From: Catenuloplanes atrovinosus
GTDB lineage: Bacteria; Actinomycetota; Actinomycetes; Mycobacteriales; Micromonosporaceae
DNA length: 64,000 nucleotides
Assembly: GCF_031458235.1 (NCBI RefSeq)
Contig: NZ_JAVDYB010000001.1
Location: 6,062,001-6,126,000 of the forward strand
Direction of reading: 5' to 3'
How positions within the stretch are numbered: the first letter of the stretch is position 1; each line of letters starts with the position of its first letter. A model generated the notes under the pieces. It was not told the DNA's origin, searched no databases, and worked only from the letters and a program-made list of their open reading frames with translations. The position numbers and the translations under genes are program-made. Shown here piece after piece: positions 46,910 to 58,202 of this stretch.

Positions 46910-47387
46910 GCCGCGCGACCTCGAGGACGTGCGCCGCTGGCGCAACCACCCCGAGGTGCGCGCGCAGTTCCTCTACCGCGACGTGATCACGCCGGAGGTG
47001 CATCGCGCCTGGTGGTCACGGGTCTCATCGGACCCCGGGCGGCGAGTGCTGATCTACGAGCACGACGGCGGGCCGGCCGGCGCGGTCACGTTCCAGGATC
47101 ACGACCCGGTCGGCCGGACCGCCGAATGGGGTTTCTTCCTGGACCTCGACGGGCTGCGCCCGCGCGGCGCGCTGTTCGGCGCCTGGGTCGGCCTGGAGCA
47201 GGCCGCGATCCGCTACGCGCGGGACGAGCTGCGGCTGGCCGTGCTCGGCGCCCGCACGCTCGCCGCCAACCGCCCGGTGCTGGCACTGCACCGCCGCAAC
47301 GGCTTCGTCGAGGTGCCGGAACGGCACTACCGCACCGACATCGACGGCACCCCGACGGACGTACTCTGGCTGGAGCTGCGCTCCTAG
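46893..47387 (+). CDS. GNAT sugar N-acyltransferase (PseH/WecD-like role)
   Basis: 164 residues. N-terminus MLRPAEPRDLEDVRRWRNHP is typical of PseH-type acetyltransferases acting on 4-amino sugars; further blocks WGFFLDLDGLRPRGALFGAW, GARTLAANRPVLALHRRNGF. With the WecE-like aminotransferase on the opposite strand it would acetylate a dTDP-4-amino-6-deoxysugar. Start ATG 46893 lies 17 nt inside the GT2 gene, so the two are coupled. Confidence 0.8.
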   Translation: MLRPAEPRDLEDVRRWRNHPEVRAQFLYRDVITPEVHRAWWSRVSSDPGRRVLIYEHDGGPAGAVTFQDHDPVGRTAEWGFFLDLDGLRPRGALFGAWVGLEQAAIRYARDELRLAVLGARTLAANRPVLALHRRNGFVEVPERHYRTDIDGTPTDVLWLELRS

Positions 47388-47400
47388 GGAGGCCGAGCCG

Positions 47401-47802
47401 ATGACCGAGACCCGGGCAGGTCGCTGGATCGTCCTGGTCACCGCGCTGGCGCAGGCCGCTTCCCCGGCCGTCGCCGGCTTCGACCAGGGCAGACCTCACG
47501 ATCCCCGCGTGCTGGACCGGCCCTCGGCACCGCTGCTGGGCGCGCTGCTCTGCGGCGCGGTGCTCAGCGTGATCGCCCTGGTGGCGGCGGCGTGCCGCAC
47601 GCTCCCGGCGCGGCTGGCCGCGGGCCTGACCGGCGTCTGGGCACTGCTGGGCGTGACGCTGTCCACCGTGGCGGCCGGCGCCACCGCGCTGGCCGCGCTG
47701 GCGGTGCTCGGCGGCGTCGCGGTGGCGGTCACCACGCTGGTCGCGGCCCTGCCCGCCCACGGCGGTCGAGGGCCGGGGCTCAGGCCGGCCGGTACGACGT
47801 GA
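47401..47802 (+). CDS. Small membrane protein of unknown function
   Basis: 133 residues, GGAGG-type site before the ATG. A first short hydrophobic segment (VLVTALAQAASPAVAGF) is followed by helices around LLGALLCGAVLSVIALVAAA and LTGVWALLGVTLSTVAAGAT, with another at the end. No motif recognised. It follows the acyltransferase by 13 nt and overlaps the 3' end of the convergent aminotransferase by 23 nt. Confidence 0.6.
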   Translation: MTETRAGRWIVLVTALAQAASPAVAGFDQGRPHDPRVLDRPSAPLLGALLCGAVLSVIALVAAACRTLPARLAAGLTGVWALLGVTLSTVAAGATALAALAVLGGVAVAVTTLVAALPAHGGRGPGLRPAGTT

Positions 47803-48940
47803 CCGCGTCGACGACCTGGTCGAGTTCGGCCGCGGTCATGCCGGCGAAGAGCGGGAGGCGGACCAGGCGGTCGGCGATGTCCTCGGTGACCGGGCAGCCG
47901 CCGGGGGCGACGCGGCCGTAGCGGCGGCCGGCCGGGGCGGCGTGCAGCGGCTGGTAGTGGAACGTGGCCTGGATGCCACGGTGGCCGAGGTGGCGGATGA
48001 ACTCCTGCCGGTCGATCAGGTCGCGCATCAGCAGCGCGTAGAGGTGCGCGGGGTGCTCGCGGCCGACCGGCACCACCGGGCGCTCGACGCCGTGCTCGGC
48101 GGCCCAGGCGGCCAGGCGGGTGTCGTAGGCGGACCAGACCGCGTGCCGGCGGCGCTGGATGTCGTCGAACGCCTCCAGTTGCGCGGTGAGGAACGCGGCC
48201 AGCAGGTCCGCGGGAAGGTAGGACGAGCCGACGTCGACCCAGCGGTACTTGTCCACCATGCCGCGGAAGAACTGGCTGCGGTTCGTGCCCTTCTCCCGGA
48301 CGATCTCCGCGCGGGTGAAGTAGCTGAGGTCGTTGAAGACCAGCGCGCCGCCCTCCCCGCACTGCACGTTCTTGGTGACGTGGAAGCTCTGCGTGGCCAG
48401 CGCGCCGAACGAGCCGAGCGGCCGGCCGTAGTAGGTCCCGCCCAGCCCGTGCGCGTTGTCCTCGATCACGGTCAGTCCGTGCCGGGCCGCGATCGCCGCG
48501 ATCGACGACATCTCGCAGCCCACGCCGCCGTAGTGGACGACCACGATCGCGCGGGTGCGCGACGTGATCGCCTCCTCGACGCACCGCTCGTCCAGGTTGA
48601 GCGTGTCCGGCCGGCAGTCCACGAAGACCGGGACCGCGCCGCGCAGTGCGAACGCGTTCGCGGTGGAGACGAACGTGAACGACGGCACGATGACCTCGTC
48701 GCCGGGCCGCAGGTCCAGCAGGATCGCGGCCATCTCCAGCGCGTGTGTGCAGGAGGTGGCGAGCAGCGCCTCCGGGGCGTCGACGAGGCGGGTCAGCAGG
48801 CCGGTGGCGCGCGCGGTGAACGGTCCGTCACCGGAGAGCGCACCGAGCCCGATCGCCTCGCCGACGTACTCCCGTTCCAGGCCGCACAGGTACGGCCGGT
48901 TGAACGGGATTCCGGTCAGGGTGGTGGTGGTCGCGGTCAC
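47780..48940 (-). CDS. rffA: dTDP-4-amino-4,6-dideoxygalactose transaminase (WecE/RffA-like)
   Basis: 386 residues from GTG 48940; a TATTAA box lies 10 nt upstream. DegT/DnrJ/EryC1/StrS fold: IPFNRPYLCGLEREYVGEA, CTHALEMAAILLDLRPGDEV, VIEDNAHGLGGTYYGRPLGS, and the PLP-lysine in SFHVTKNVQCGEGGALV, the WecE-type HxTKN context. It transfers an amino group from glutamate to C4 of dTDP-4-keto-6-deoxyglucose. RmlA is 8 kb away in the same island; no RmlB (4,6-dehydratase) is in the window. Called as WecE-like by sequence; the exact sugar product is not proven. Confidence 0.85.
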   Translation of the reverse strand: MTATTTTLTGIPFNRPYLCGLEREYVGEAIGLGALSGDGPFTARATGLLTRLVDAPEALLATSCTHALEMAAILLDLRPGDEVIVPSFTFVSTANAFALRGAVPVFVDCRPDTLNLDERCVEEAITSRTRAIVVVHYGGVGCEMSSIAAIAARHGLTVIEDNAHGLGGTYYGRPLGSFGALATQSFHVTKNVQCGEGGALVFNDLSYFTRAEIVREKGTNRSQFFRGMVDKYRWVDVGSSYLPADLLAAFLTAQLEAFDDIQRRRHAVWSAYDTRLAAWAAEHGVERPVVPVGREHPAHLYALLMRDLIDRQEFIRHLGHRGIQATFHYQPLHAAPAGRRYGRVAPGGCPVTEDIADRLVRLPLFAGMTAAELDQVVDAVTSYRPA

Positions 48941-48950
48941 CCGAACGACA

Positions 48951-48956
48951 TTAATA
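48951..48956 (-). promoter_or_regulatory. -10 box of the aminotransferase gene
   Basis: TATTAA on the minus strand with 10 nt to the GTG at 48940, inside a short AT-rich patch (48945-48975). Confidence 0.45.
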
Positions 48957-49000
48957 CCCCTATTTCGGCAAAATGCCACCCGAAACGGTCTTGTCCTCCC

Positions 49001-50971
<1,971 letters not shown>

Positions 50972-51139
50972 GAAACCTCCCGGGATCAACCAACCAGGGT
51001 ACGCGGCCACGGTGAGCACTCCGCGACCCGGACCGCCGCACCGAAACCGTCACGGAGCGTGCTGGACCGGCGGGGATAACCTCGCTTGTGAGGGCACGCG
51101 CACGGCCCACGACCCTGAAACGGCGAGGAGACAGCGACG

Positions 51140-52576
51140 ATGGCGGAAGACCGGCCGGACCGCCACCCGGAGCCCGAGCCGCCGGCCGCCGCCGGCTCCG
51201 AGGCCGCACCATCACACCCGTCCGGGGGTACGGACGGAAGCGCCGCCACCGGACCGGACGGCACCGCGACGATGCCGGCGCCGGACCGGCCGGCCACGGA
51301 CGACGACACCGCGAGCCAGGACACCGCGCGCACGCCGGCCGCCGCCGCCGGCGAGGGTGAGGCGGCCGCGGACGGGACCGAGACGCTCCCGGCCGAGCAG
51401 CCGCGGCCGGCGCCGTGGCGGGGTGCGGCCGTCGTGCCGCCGCCCGGGCCGAAGAAGCGCCGCCGGTTCGGGTTCGGGCGCGACCGGGCCGAGGAGCAGC
51501 CGGACCGGCCGCTCGACCCGACGCTGGACCTGCCCGCGCCAGTGGACCCGTGGGAGGGCACGGCCGACTGGGACGAGCACGTGCCGGACCAGCACTACGA
51601 GTACCCGCCGCCGCCCCCGACCCGGATCGACCGGGCGGACCTGCCGCGCACCACGGTCGAGCCGCCGGCCCGGCAGCCCGGTCCTCCCCCGCAGCCGCCG
51701 CGGTCCCACCAGCCACAGCCGCCACCGTCCCAGCCGCCACCGTCCCAGCCGCCACGGTCCCAGCCGCCGCGGGCGCCGCAGCCGCCGCCGCAGTACGCGC
51801 CGCCGTCGTACACCCGGCCGCAGCAACCGCCGCCACCGCCACCGCCCGCGCAGAGCCGGCCGGTGCCGCCCCCCGCGCCCGCGAAGAAGCGGAAGAAGGA
51901 CCGCAAGCAGGCCGCGCGCCCGCAGCTGCCGGCCCGCCCGCCGGGTTACCCGCCGCCCGGCTATCCGCCGCCGGGGGGCTACCCGCCGCCGCAGATGCGC
52001 CGGCGTCGGCGCCGCCGCTGGCCGATGGTGCTGCTCACCATGCTGTTACTCACCGTGGCCTGCTGCTGCGGCGTGCCCGCCTACTTCGGCACGCCGCTGT
52101 GGCAGCAGTACCCGGCGAAGGCGTCGCTGCCGGAGGCGATAGCGGACCTGTCGCTGCGCAGCGGCGCGGAGGCGGACGAGACGTCGCAGTCGCTGGAGGC
52201 GGAGATGCGCGGCGCGCACCTGCTGGCCGAGAGCACGTTCGCGGGCGTCTACGGCGATGCCGGCGGCAAGCAGGTGACCGTCTTCGGCGTGACCGGGTTC
52301 CGCTGGTCGCCGGAGACCGACCTGGAGGCCGAGATGACGCGGCTGACCGAGGTGTACGGGCTGTCCGGCGTCGAGCCGGTGGACGCCGGCGACAGCGGTG
52401 GCTTCCAGCGCTGCGGCACCGGAGAGGCGGACGGCGCCACCGTGGTGGTGTGCGGCTGGGCCGACCACGGCAGCCTCGGCACCGCGGTCTTCACCCGCCG
52501 CTCGGTCGCGGACAGCGCGGCGCTGCTGGACCGCATCCGGGGCGCCGTGATCACCCGGGAGCAGATCACGGTCTGA
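51140..52576 (+). CDS. Proline-rich single-span membrane protein
   Basis: 478 residues from ATG with GAGGAG upstream. Residues 1-290 are cytoplasmic, acidic then Pro/Gln-rich (PPSQPPPSQPPRSQPPR, PPGYPPPGGYPPP), ending in RRRRRRRW. One helix (PMVLLTMLLLTVACCCGVPA) at about 296-315 is followed by an extracellular domain of about 160 residues (QQYPAKASLPEAIADLSLRS, KQVTVFGVTGFRW, DSGGFQRCGTGEADGATVVV). A TTA leucine codon lies at 52046-52048 in the helix. Similar proteins are common in this family; function unknown, envelope-linked. Confidence 0.7.
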   Translation: MAEDRPDRHPEPEPPAAAGSEAAPSHPSGGTDGSAATGPDGTATMPAPDRPATDDDTASQDTARTPAAAAGEGEAAADGTETLPAEQPRPAPWRGAAVVPPPGPKKRRRFGFGRDRAEEQPDRPLDPTLDLPAPVDPWEGTADWDEHVPDQHYEYPPPPPTRIDRADLPRTTVEPPARQPGPPPQPPRSHQPQPPPSQPPPSQPPRSQPPRAPQPPPQYAPPSYTRPQQPPPPPPPAQSRPVPPPAPAKKRKKDRKQAARPQLPARPPGYPPPGYPPPGGYPPPQMRRRRRRRWPMVLLTMLLLTVACCCGVPAYFGTPLWQQYPAKASLPEAIADLSLRSGAEADETSQSLEAEMRGAHLLAESTFAGVYGDAGGKQVTVFGVTGFRWSPETDLEAEMTRLTEVYGLSGVEPVDAGDSGGFQRCGTGEADGATVVVCGWADHGSLGTAVFTRRSVADSAALLDRIRGAVITREQITV

Positions 52577-52596
52577 CGCGTGGAAGCGGCCGCACG

Positions 52597-52607
52597 TGCA
52601 AGTTGCA
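52597..52607. promoter_or_regulatory. Palindrome upstream of the photolyase gene
   Basis: TGCAA-G-TTGCA, in an AT-richer 60-bp patch (52590-52640) before the photolyase start; a candidate regulator site. Confidence 0.35.
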
Positions 52608-52680
52608 TGTGAGCTGAACCACAAACATAAACGGTGCGTCACCGGGGGGCCGGGCGGGCGGCGGGGAAAGAATTCGTCGC

Positions 52681-54153
52681 ATGCGGCGCTGGCTGTTCGG
52701 AGACCACCTGGGGCCGCACTTTCTGGACCATCCGGACCAGCCGGTGCTGATGGTGGAGTCCCGGGCGGTCTTCGAGCGCCGCGCGTTCCACCGGCAGAAG
52801 GCGCACCTGATGCTCTCCGCGATGCGACACCGGGCCGCCGAGCTGGGCGATCGCGTGCTCTACCGGAAGACTCGGACGTATCGGGAGGCGCTGCGCCTGG
52901 CCGGCGAGCCGGTCGACGTGTGCGCGCCGACCACGCTGCGCGCCCGCCGGCTCGTCGGCGGGCTGGACGGCGTCACGGTGCTGCCGCCGCGCGGATACGT
53001 GACGGGCCACGACGAGTTCGTCGGGTGGGCGGACGCGCGCCGCGGCACGCTGCGTATGGAGGAGTTCTACCGGTACGCGCGGCACCGGCACGACGTGCTG
53101 ATGGAGCCGGACGGGACTCCCGCCGGCGGGAAGTGGAACCTGGACGCGGACAACCGCAACCCGCCGCCGCGCGGCGTGACCCGGCTCGACGTGCCGCCCC
53201 CGCCGGAGATCGTCGAGGACGAGATCGACGCCGAGGTCCGCGCGGACCTGGACCGGTGGGCGGCCGAGGGCGTCGAGTTCACCGGCCGGGACGGGCCGCG
53301 GATCTTCCCGGCCACCCGCGGGGAGGCGCTGGACCGGCTGCGGCACTTCGTCACGTACCGGCTGCCGCGCTTCGGCCCGCACGAGGACGCGATGCTCTCC
53401 GGCGACCCGTTCATGGCGCACAGCCTGCTCTCGTCCAGCTTCAACCTGGGGCTGCTCGACCCGATGGAGGCGGTGCGCCGCGCGGAGGCGGCGTACCGGG
53501 CGGGCTCGGTGCCGCTGGCCAGCGCGGAGGGCTTCATCCGGCAGCTGATCGGCTGGCGCGACTACGTCTGGCACCTCTACTGGTACTTCGACGCCGGATA
53601 CCGCTCGGTCAACGAGCTCTCCGCGCGCAACCGGCTACCCGCCTGGTTCGCGAACCTGGACGCGGACGCCGTGGAGGCGGCCTGCCTGTCGGACGTGCTG
53701 GCCGGGGTACGCGATCGCGGCTACGCGCATCACATCCCGCGCCTGATGGTGCTGGGCAACTACGCGCTGCAACGCGGCTGGCGACCGGCCGACATGGCCG
53801 ACTGGTTCCACCGCAACTTCATCGACGGCTTCGAGTGGGTGATGGTGGCGAACGTGGTCGGCATGAGCCAGTACGCCGACCTCGGCCGGATAACCACCAA
53901 GCCGTACGCCGCGGGCGGCAACTACATCAACCGGATGAGCGACTACTGCGGCGGCTGCCGCTACGACCCCCGAGTCCGCCTCGGCGACAACGCCTGCCCG
54001 TTCACCGCCGGCTACTGGTCCTTCCTGCACCGCACGCGCGAACGCCTCTCCGGCAACGTCCGGATGATGCGCTCACTCCAGCAACTCGACCGGATCGACG
54101 ACATCGACGCCGTCGTCGCCCAGGAGCAGGCCCGCGGCTCCGACGCCCCCTGA
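52681..54153 (+). CDS. Iron-sulfur bacterial cryptochrome / (6-4) photolyase (FeS-BCP, PhrB-like)
   Basis: 490 residues. N-terminal Rossmann domain (MRRWLFGDHLGPHFLDHPDQ, then VDVCAPTT), then a helical FAD domain. The four cluster cysteines are Cys335, Cys423, Cys426 and Cys439; their spacings (88, 3, 13) are identical to Cys350/438/441/454 of Agrobacterium PhrB. Motifs IGWRDYVWHLYWYFDA, NVVGMSQYADLG and YINRMSDYCGGCRYDP are typical. It repairs UV (6-4) pyrimidine dimers using light and FAD, with a [4Fe-4S] cluster of structural or electron-transfer role. Monocistronic. Confidence 0.92.
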   Translation: MRRWLFGDHLGPHFLDHPDQPVLMVESRAVFERRAFHRQKAHLMLSAMRHRAAELGDRVLYRKTRTYREALRLAGEPVDVCAPTTLRARRLVGGLDGVTVLPPRGYVTGHDEFVGWADARRGTLRMEEFYRYARHRHDVLMEPDGTPAGGKWNLDADNRNPPPRGVTRLDVPPPPEIVEDEIDAEVRADLDRWAAEGVEFTGRDGPRIFPATRGEALDRLRHFVTYRLPRFGPHEDAMLSGDPFMAHSLLSSSFNLGLLDPMEAVRRAEAAYRAGSVPLASAEGFIRQLIGWRDYVWHLYWYFDAGYRSVNELSARNRLPAWFANLDADAVEAACLSDVLAGVRDRGYAHHIPRLMVLGNYALQRGWRPADMADWFHRNFIDGFEWVMVANVVGMSQYADLGRITTKPYAAGGNYINRMSDYCGGCRYDPRVRLGDNACPFTAGYWSFLHRTRERLSGNVRMMRSLQQLDRIDDIDAVVAQEQARGSDAP

Positions 54154-54242
54154 CCGGCCACCACGCGACCGGCAGGCAGCCCGGCTGCCGCCCCGACCAC
54201 CCACCCCTGACCGGAGTAAACGCTCCGCCTCCTCGGCCGGCC

Positions 54243-54287
54243 GGTGCCCGCTGCGAGCATGCGGACCGCAACCCCGCCGGAAGCGGG
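54243..54287 (-). repeat. Dispersed repeat, copy C
   Basis: Read on the minus strand: CCCGCTTCCGGCG, then GGGTTGCGGTCCGCATGC, TCGCAGCGGGCACC. It begins 11 nt after the stop of the PlsC gene (54299) and lies between two convergent genes. Confidence 0.8.
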
Positions 54288-54298
54288 AACATGATTTC

Positions 54299-54967
54299 CT
54301 AAGAGGTCTTCGGCGGTGCGTAGTTCGGGACGTACTCCTGGCCGGTCAGCTTCTGGATCTCGGCCATGACCTCGTCCGTTATCGCGCGCAGGCCGAGCGT
54401 GTCGGTGGCGCGGCCGGTGAAGTCCATCGGCTTGCCGAAGCGGATCACCGCGCCGCTCGGCCGGAACTTCGGCAGTCGCTGGCCGATCGGCTGCATCCGG
54501 TCGGTGCCGAGCACGCCCACCGGGATGACCGGCACGCCGGCCATGGTGGCGAGGCGGGCGACGCCGGTGCGCCCCTTGTAGAGGCGGCCGTCCGGGGAGC
54601 GGGTGCCCTCCGGGTAGACGACCACCTGGCCGCCGCTCTGGAGCACCGGGATGGCCGCGTCGAACGCGGCGAGCGCGGCGCGTCCGCCGGCCCGCTCGAC
54701 CGGGATCGCGCCGAGCGCCTGGAGCAGGTGCTTGACGAAGAGGCCGCGCGGGCCGGTGCCCTTGAAGTACTCCGACTTGGCCCAGAACGCGAGGTGGCGC
54801 GGGACGACGACCGCGGAGAGCACCTCGTCCGCGACGGAGAGGTGGTTGCTGGCGAAGATGAGGCCGCCGGAGTCCGGGATGTTCTCGCGGCCCTCGACCT
54901 CCGGCTGCCAGATCAGGTTCAGGAGCGGACCGACCGTGACCTTCCCGAACGAATAGAGCGGTGGCAA
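54299..54967 (-). CDS. 1-acyl-sn-glycerol-3-phosphate acyltransferase-like (PlsC family)
   Basis: 222 residues from TTG 54967, chosen because AGGAGG lies 8 nt upstream. Acyltransferase motif NHLSVADEVLSA (HX4D), then VERAGGRAALAAFD, the phosphate-binding YPEGTRSPDGRLYKG and the PVIPVGVLGTD block. It transfers an acyl chain to lysophosphatidic acid in phospholipid synthesis, or to a related glycolipid. The in-frame start at 55087 lacks a ribosome site. Downstream of ileS by about 125 nt. Confidence 0.85.
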   Translation of the reverse strand: MPPLYSFGKVTVGPLLNLIWQPEVEGRENIPDSGGLIFASNHLSVADEVLSAVVVPRHLAFWAKSEYFKGTGPRGLFVKHLLQALGAIPVERAGGRAALAAFDAAIPVLQSGGQVVVYPEGTRSPDGRLYKGRTGVARLATMAGVPVIPVGVLGTDRMQPIGQRLPKFRPSGAVIRFGKPMDFTGRATDTLGLRAITDEVMAEIQKLTGQEYVPNYAPPKTS

Positions 54968-55033
54968 CCCTCGACCCTCCTGCGACGTGAGCCCCGGAGC
55001 CGGGGCGATCACACGGTAGCCGACGGATGCCGA

Positions 55034-55079
55034 AAAGAAAGCACCCCGTACCGCCTGGTGAGGGCGGCACGGGGTGCTA
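55034..55079 (-). terminator. Rho-independent terminator of ileS
   Basis: AGCACCCCGT and CCGCC pair with GGCGG and ACGGGGTGCT (15 pairs, one A.C mismatch, 7-nt loop), followed on the minus strand by TTTCTTTT. It ends the ileS unit 13 nt after its stop. Confidence 0.9.
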
Positions 55080-55091
55080 AGGAACACACGG

Positions 55092-58000
55092 TCAGCGGAC
55101 GACCTGGACGACGACCTCCTCGCCGTCGCCGACCTCGCCGGTGAACCCGGTGACGCCGGCCGCGAAGGCCACGTCGTCGGCCAGCACCTCGCCGGCCACG
55201 AAGTCGCGGTACGCCCGGACCGCGGCGACCACCTCGTCGGACGCGGAGAGGGTGACCGTGATCCGGTCGGAGACGTTCAGGTCCGCGTCGCGGCGGGCCT
55301 GCTGGACCACCCGCACCACGTCCCGGGCCAGGCCCTCCGCGGCCAGCTCCGGCGTGACCGCGGTGTCGAGCACGACCACGCCGCCGTTCGGCAGCGTCGC
55401 CGAGTTCTCCACGTCCACCGCGACCAGTTTCAGCTCGTACTCGCCGTCCTGGAGGGTGACGCCGGCCGCGACCGGCGCGCCGTCCACCAACTGCCAGTCG
55501 CCGCTCTTGACCGCCTTGATGACCTGCTGGACCGCGCCGCCGACGCGCGGGCCGAGCGCGCGCGGCACGACCGTGAGCACCTGCCGGCAGTAGTCCTCCA
55601 CCTGCGTGGTGAACACGACCTCCTTCACGTTGACCTCGTCCGCGATGAGCGCGGTGAAGTCGCCGAGCGAGTCCGCGTCCGGCGTGGCCACGGTCAGCTT
55701 CGGCAGCGGCAGCCGGACGCGCAGCGCGCGGGCCTTGCGCAGCGACAGCGCGCCGGAGCAGACGTCCCGGACCGAGTCCATGGCCGCGACCAGCGCGTGG
55801 TCGGCTGGGAACTCCTCCGCGGACGGCCAGTCGGTCAGGTGCACCGAGCGCCCGCCGGTCAGGCCGCGCCAGATCTCCTCGCTGGTCAGCGGCGCGAGCG
55901 GCGCCACCACCCGGGCGAGCGTCTCCAGCACGGTGTAGAGCGTGTCGAACGCGTCGCGGTCGCCCTCCCAGAACCGGTCGCGGGACCGGCGCACGTACCA
56001 GTTGGTCAGCGCGTCCAGGTAGTTGCGGACGGTCGCGCAGGCGCCGGAGATGTCGTAGTCGTCCAGCTGCCGCTGCACGGCCGTGACCAGCTCACCGGTC
56101 TTGGCCAGGACGTAGCGGTCGAGGACGTTCGCCGAGTCGGTCCTCCGCCTCGCCTCGTAGCCCTCCGCGTTCGCGTAGAGCGAGAAGAAGTACCAGACGT
56201 TCCACAGCGGCAGCAGCACCTGGCGGACCGCGTCGCGGATCGCGACCTCGGTGACCGCCATGTCGCCGCCGCGCAGCACCGGCGAGGACATCAGCATCCA
56301 CCGCATCGCGTCCGACCCGTGCGAGTCGAACACCTTGTAGACGTCCGGGTAGTTCCGCAGGCTCTTGGACATCTTGCGCCCGTCCTCGCCGAGCAGGATG
56401 CCGTGGCTGAGGCAGTTGCGGAACGCCGGCCGGTCGAACAGCGCGGTGGCCAGCACGTGCATGGTGTAGAACCAGCCGCGGGTCTGGCCGATGTACTCCA
56501 CGATGAAGTCGCCCGGGTAGTGGTGGTCGAACCACTCCGCGTTCTCGAACGGGTAGTGCACCTGCGCGAACGGCATCGAGCCGGACTCGAACCAGCAGTC
56601 CAGCACCTCCGGCACCCGGCGCATGGTGGACTTCCCGGTCGGGTCGTCCGGGTTGGGCCGGGTCAGCTCGTCCACGAACGGCCGGTGCAGGTCGGTGACG
56701 CGCACGCCGAAGTCGCGCTCCAGCTCCTCGTAGGAGCCGTAGACGTCGACCCGCGGGTACTGCGGGTCGTCCGACTTCCAGACCGGGATCGGCGAGCCCC
56801 AGAACCGGTTGCGGCTGATCGACCAGTCGCGCGCGTTCGCCAGCCACTTGCCGAACGAGCCGTCCTTGATGTGCGACGGCGTCCAGTTGATCTGCTGGTT
56901 CAGCTCGACCATCCGGTCCCGGAACGTGGAGACCGCCACGAACCAGGACGAGACCGCCTTGTAGACCAGCGGGGTCTCGCACCGCCAGCAGTGCGGGTAC
57001 GAGTGCGTGTACGTGTCCTGCCGCAGCAGCACGCCCCGGTCCTTGAGCAGCCGGATGACCGGCTTGTTCACGTCGAAGACCTGCTCGCCCCGGAAGTCCG
57101 GGACCAGCGCGGTGAACCGGGTGTGGTCGTCCACGGTCACGATGGTCGGGATGCCGGCCGCGTTGCAGGCGTTCTGGTCGTCCTCGCCGAACGCGGGCGC
57201 CATGTGCACCACGCCGGTGCCGTCCTCGGTGGTGACGAAGTCCGCGCCGAGCACCTGGAACGCGTTCGGCCCGGCCTGCTCGACCAGATAGTCGAACAGC
57301 GGCGTGTACCGCTTCCCGACCAGCTCGGCGCCCCGCACGGTGCCGACCTGCTCGAAGCCCTCCAGTTCCCTGGCGTACGCCGCGACCCGCGACTCGCCGA
57401 GCAGATAGCGCGACCCGTCCTTCTCCAGCACCGCGTACGTGATGTCCGGGCCGACCGCGAGCGCCAGGTTCGACGGCAGCGTCCACGGCGTGGTGGTCCA
57501 GACGCCGATCTTCTCGCCGGAGTCGAGCTGGAACCAGACCGTGACGGACGGGTCCTGCCGGTCCCGGTAGACGTCGTCCATCCGGGTCTCGGTGTTCGAC
57601 AGCGGCGTCTCACAGCGCCAGCAGTACGCCAGCACCCGGAAGCCCTCGTAGACCAGGCCCTTGTCGTGCAGCGTCTTGAAGGCCCACATCACGGACTCCA
57701 TGTAGTCCGGGTCGAGGGTCTTGTAGTCGTTCTCGAAATCCACCCAGCGGGCCTGGCGCGTGACGTACCGCTCCCACTCGTTGGTGTACTTCAGCACCGA
57801 CGTGCGGCAGGCGTCGTTGAACGTCTGCACGCCCAGGTCCAGGATCTCGGCCTTGGTGGAGATGCCGAGCTGCTTCTCCGCCTCGACCTCCGCGGGCAGG
57901 CCGTGGGTGTCCCAGCCGAACCGCCGCTCCACCCGCCGGCCACGCATCGTCTGGTAGCGCGGGACCAGGTCCTTGACGTAGCCGGTGAAGAGGTGGCCGT

Positions 58001-58199
58001 AGTGCGGGAGGCCGTTGGCGAACGGTGGGCCGTCGTAGAAGACGTATTCGTTCTTGCCGTCATCCCCGGCCGGCCTGGCCTCGACGGAGGCCTCGAAGGT
58101 CTTGTCGGACGCCCAGTAGTCCAGGACGCCGCGCTCGACCGCCGGCAGGTCCGGGCTGGCCGGCACGCCGGGCGTCGCAGCGTTCTTGGGGTACGCCAT
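55092..58199 (-). CDS. ileS: Isoleucyl-tRNA synthetase
   Basis: 1035 residues from ATG 58199. HIGH-type motif [16 protein letters not shown] motif [15 protein letters not shown], the CP1 editing domain and two CWRCETPL zinc-like motifs are present, and a long C-terminal region ends with the [15 protein letters not shown] tail. This is the eukaryote-like IleS2 layout, associated in other bacteria with mupirocin insensitivity (not proven here). It charges tRNA-Ile. Preceded by a T-box leader and followed by a strong terminator. Confidence 0.97.
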   Translation of the reverse strand: MAYPKNAATPGVPASPDLPAVERGVLDYWASDKTFEASVEARPAGDDGKNEYVFYDGPPFANGLPHYGHLFTGYVKDLVPRYQTMRGRRVERRFGWDTHGLPAEVEAEKQLGISTKAEILDLGVQTFNDACRTSVLKYTNEWERYVTRQARWVDFENDYKTLDPDYMESVMWAFKTLHDKGLVYEGFRVLAYCWRCETPLSNTETRMDDVYRDRQDPSVTVWFQLDSGEKIGVWTTTPWTLPSNLALAVGPDITYAVLEKDGSRYLLGESRVAAYARELEGFEQVGTVRGAELVGKRYTPLFDYLVEQAGPNAFQVLGADFVTTEDGTGVVHMAPAFGEDDQNACNAAGIPTIVTVDDHTRFTALVPDFRGEQVFDVNKPVIRLLKDRGVLLRQDTYTHSYPHCWRCETPLVYKAVSSWFVAVSTFRDRMVELNQQINWTPSHIKDGSFGKWLANARDWSISRNRFWGSPIPVWKSDDPQYPRVDVYGSYEELERDFGVRVTDLHRPFVDELTRPNPDDPTGKSTMRRVPEVLDCWFESGSMPFAQVHYPFENAEWFDHHYPGDFIVEYIGQTRGWFYTMHVLATALFDRPAFRNCLSHGILLGEDGRKMSKSLRNYPDVYKVFDSHGSDAMRWMLMSSPVLRGGDMAVTEVAIRDAVRQVLLPLWNVWYFFSLYANAEGYEARRRTDSANVLDRYVLAKTGELVTAVQRQLDDYDISGACATVRNYLDALTNWYVRRSRDRFWEGDRDAFDTLYTVLETLARVVAPLAPLTSEEIWRGLTGGRSVHLTDWPSAEEFPADHALVAAMDSVRDVCSGALSLRKARALRVRLPLPKLTVATPDADSLGDFTALIADEVNVKEVVFTTQVEDYCRQVLTVVPRALGPRVGGAVQQVIKAVKSGDWQLVDGAPVAAGVTLQDGEYELKLVAVDVENSATLPNGGVVVLDTAVTPELAAEGLARDVVRVVQQARRDADLNVSDRITVTLSASDEVVAAVRAYRDFVAGEVLADDVAFAAGVTGFTGEVGDGEEVVVQVVR

Positions 58200-58202
58200 C
58201 GG

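Noticed and set aside
45518-46945. Long N-terminal extension of the GT-C gene through gtrA and the GT2 gene
   Set aside because: It is antisense or out of frame to gtrA and the GT2 gene; the membrane protein starts at GTG 45517.
51398-51842. Upstream extension of the TIGR03960 gene toward 51842
   Set aside because: Antisense of the proline-rich protein; the ATG at 50971 has a strong ribosome site.
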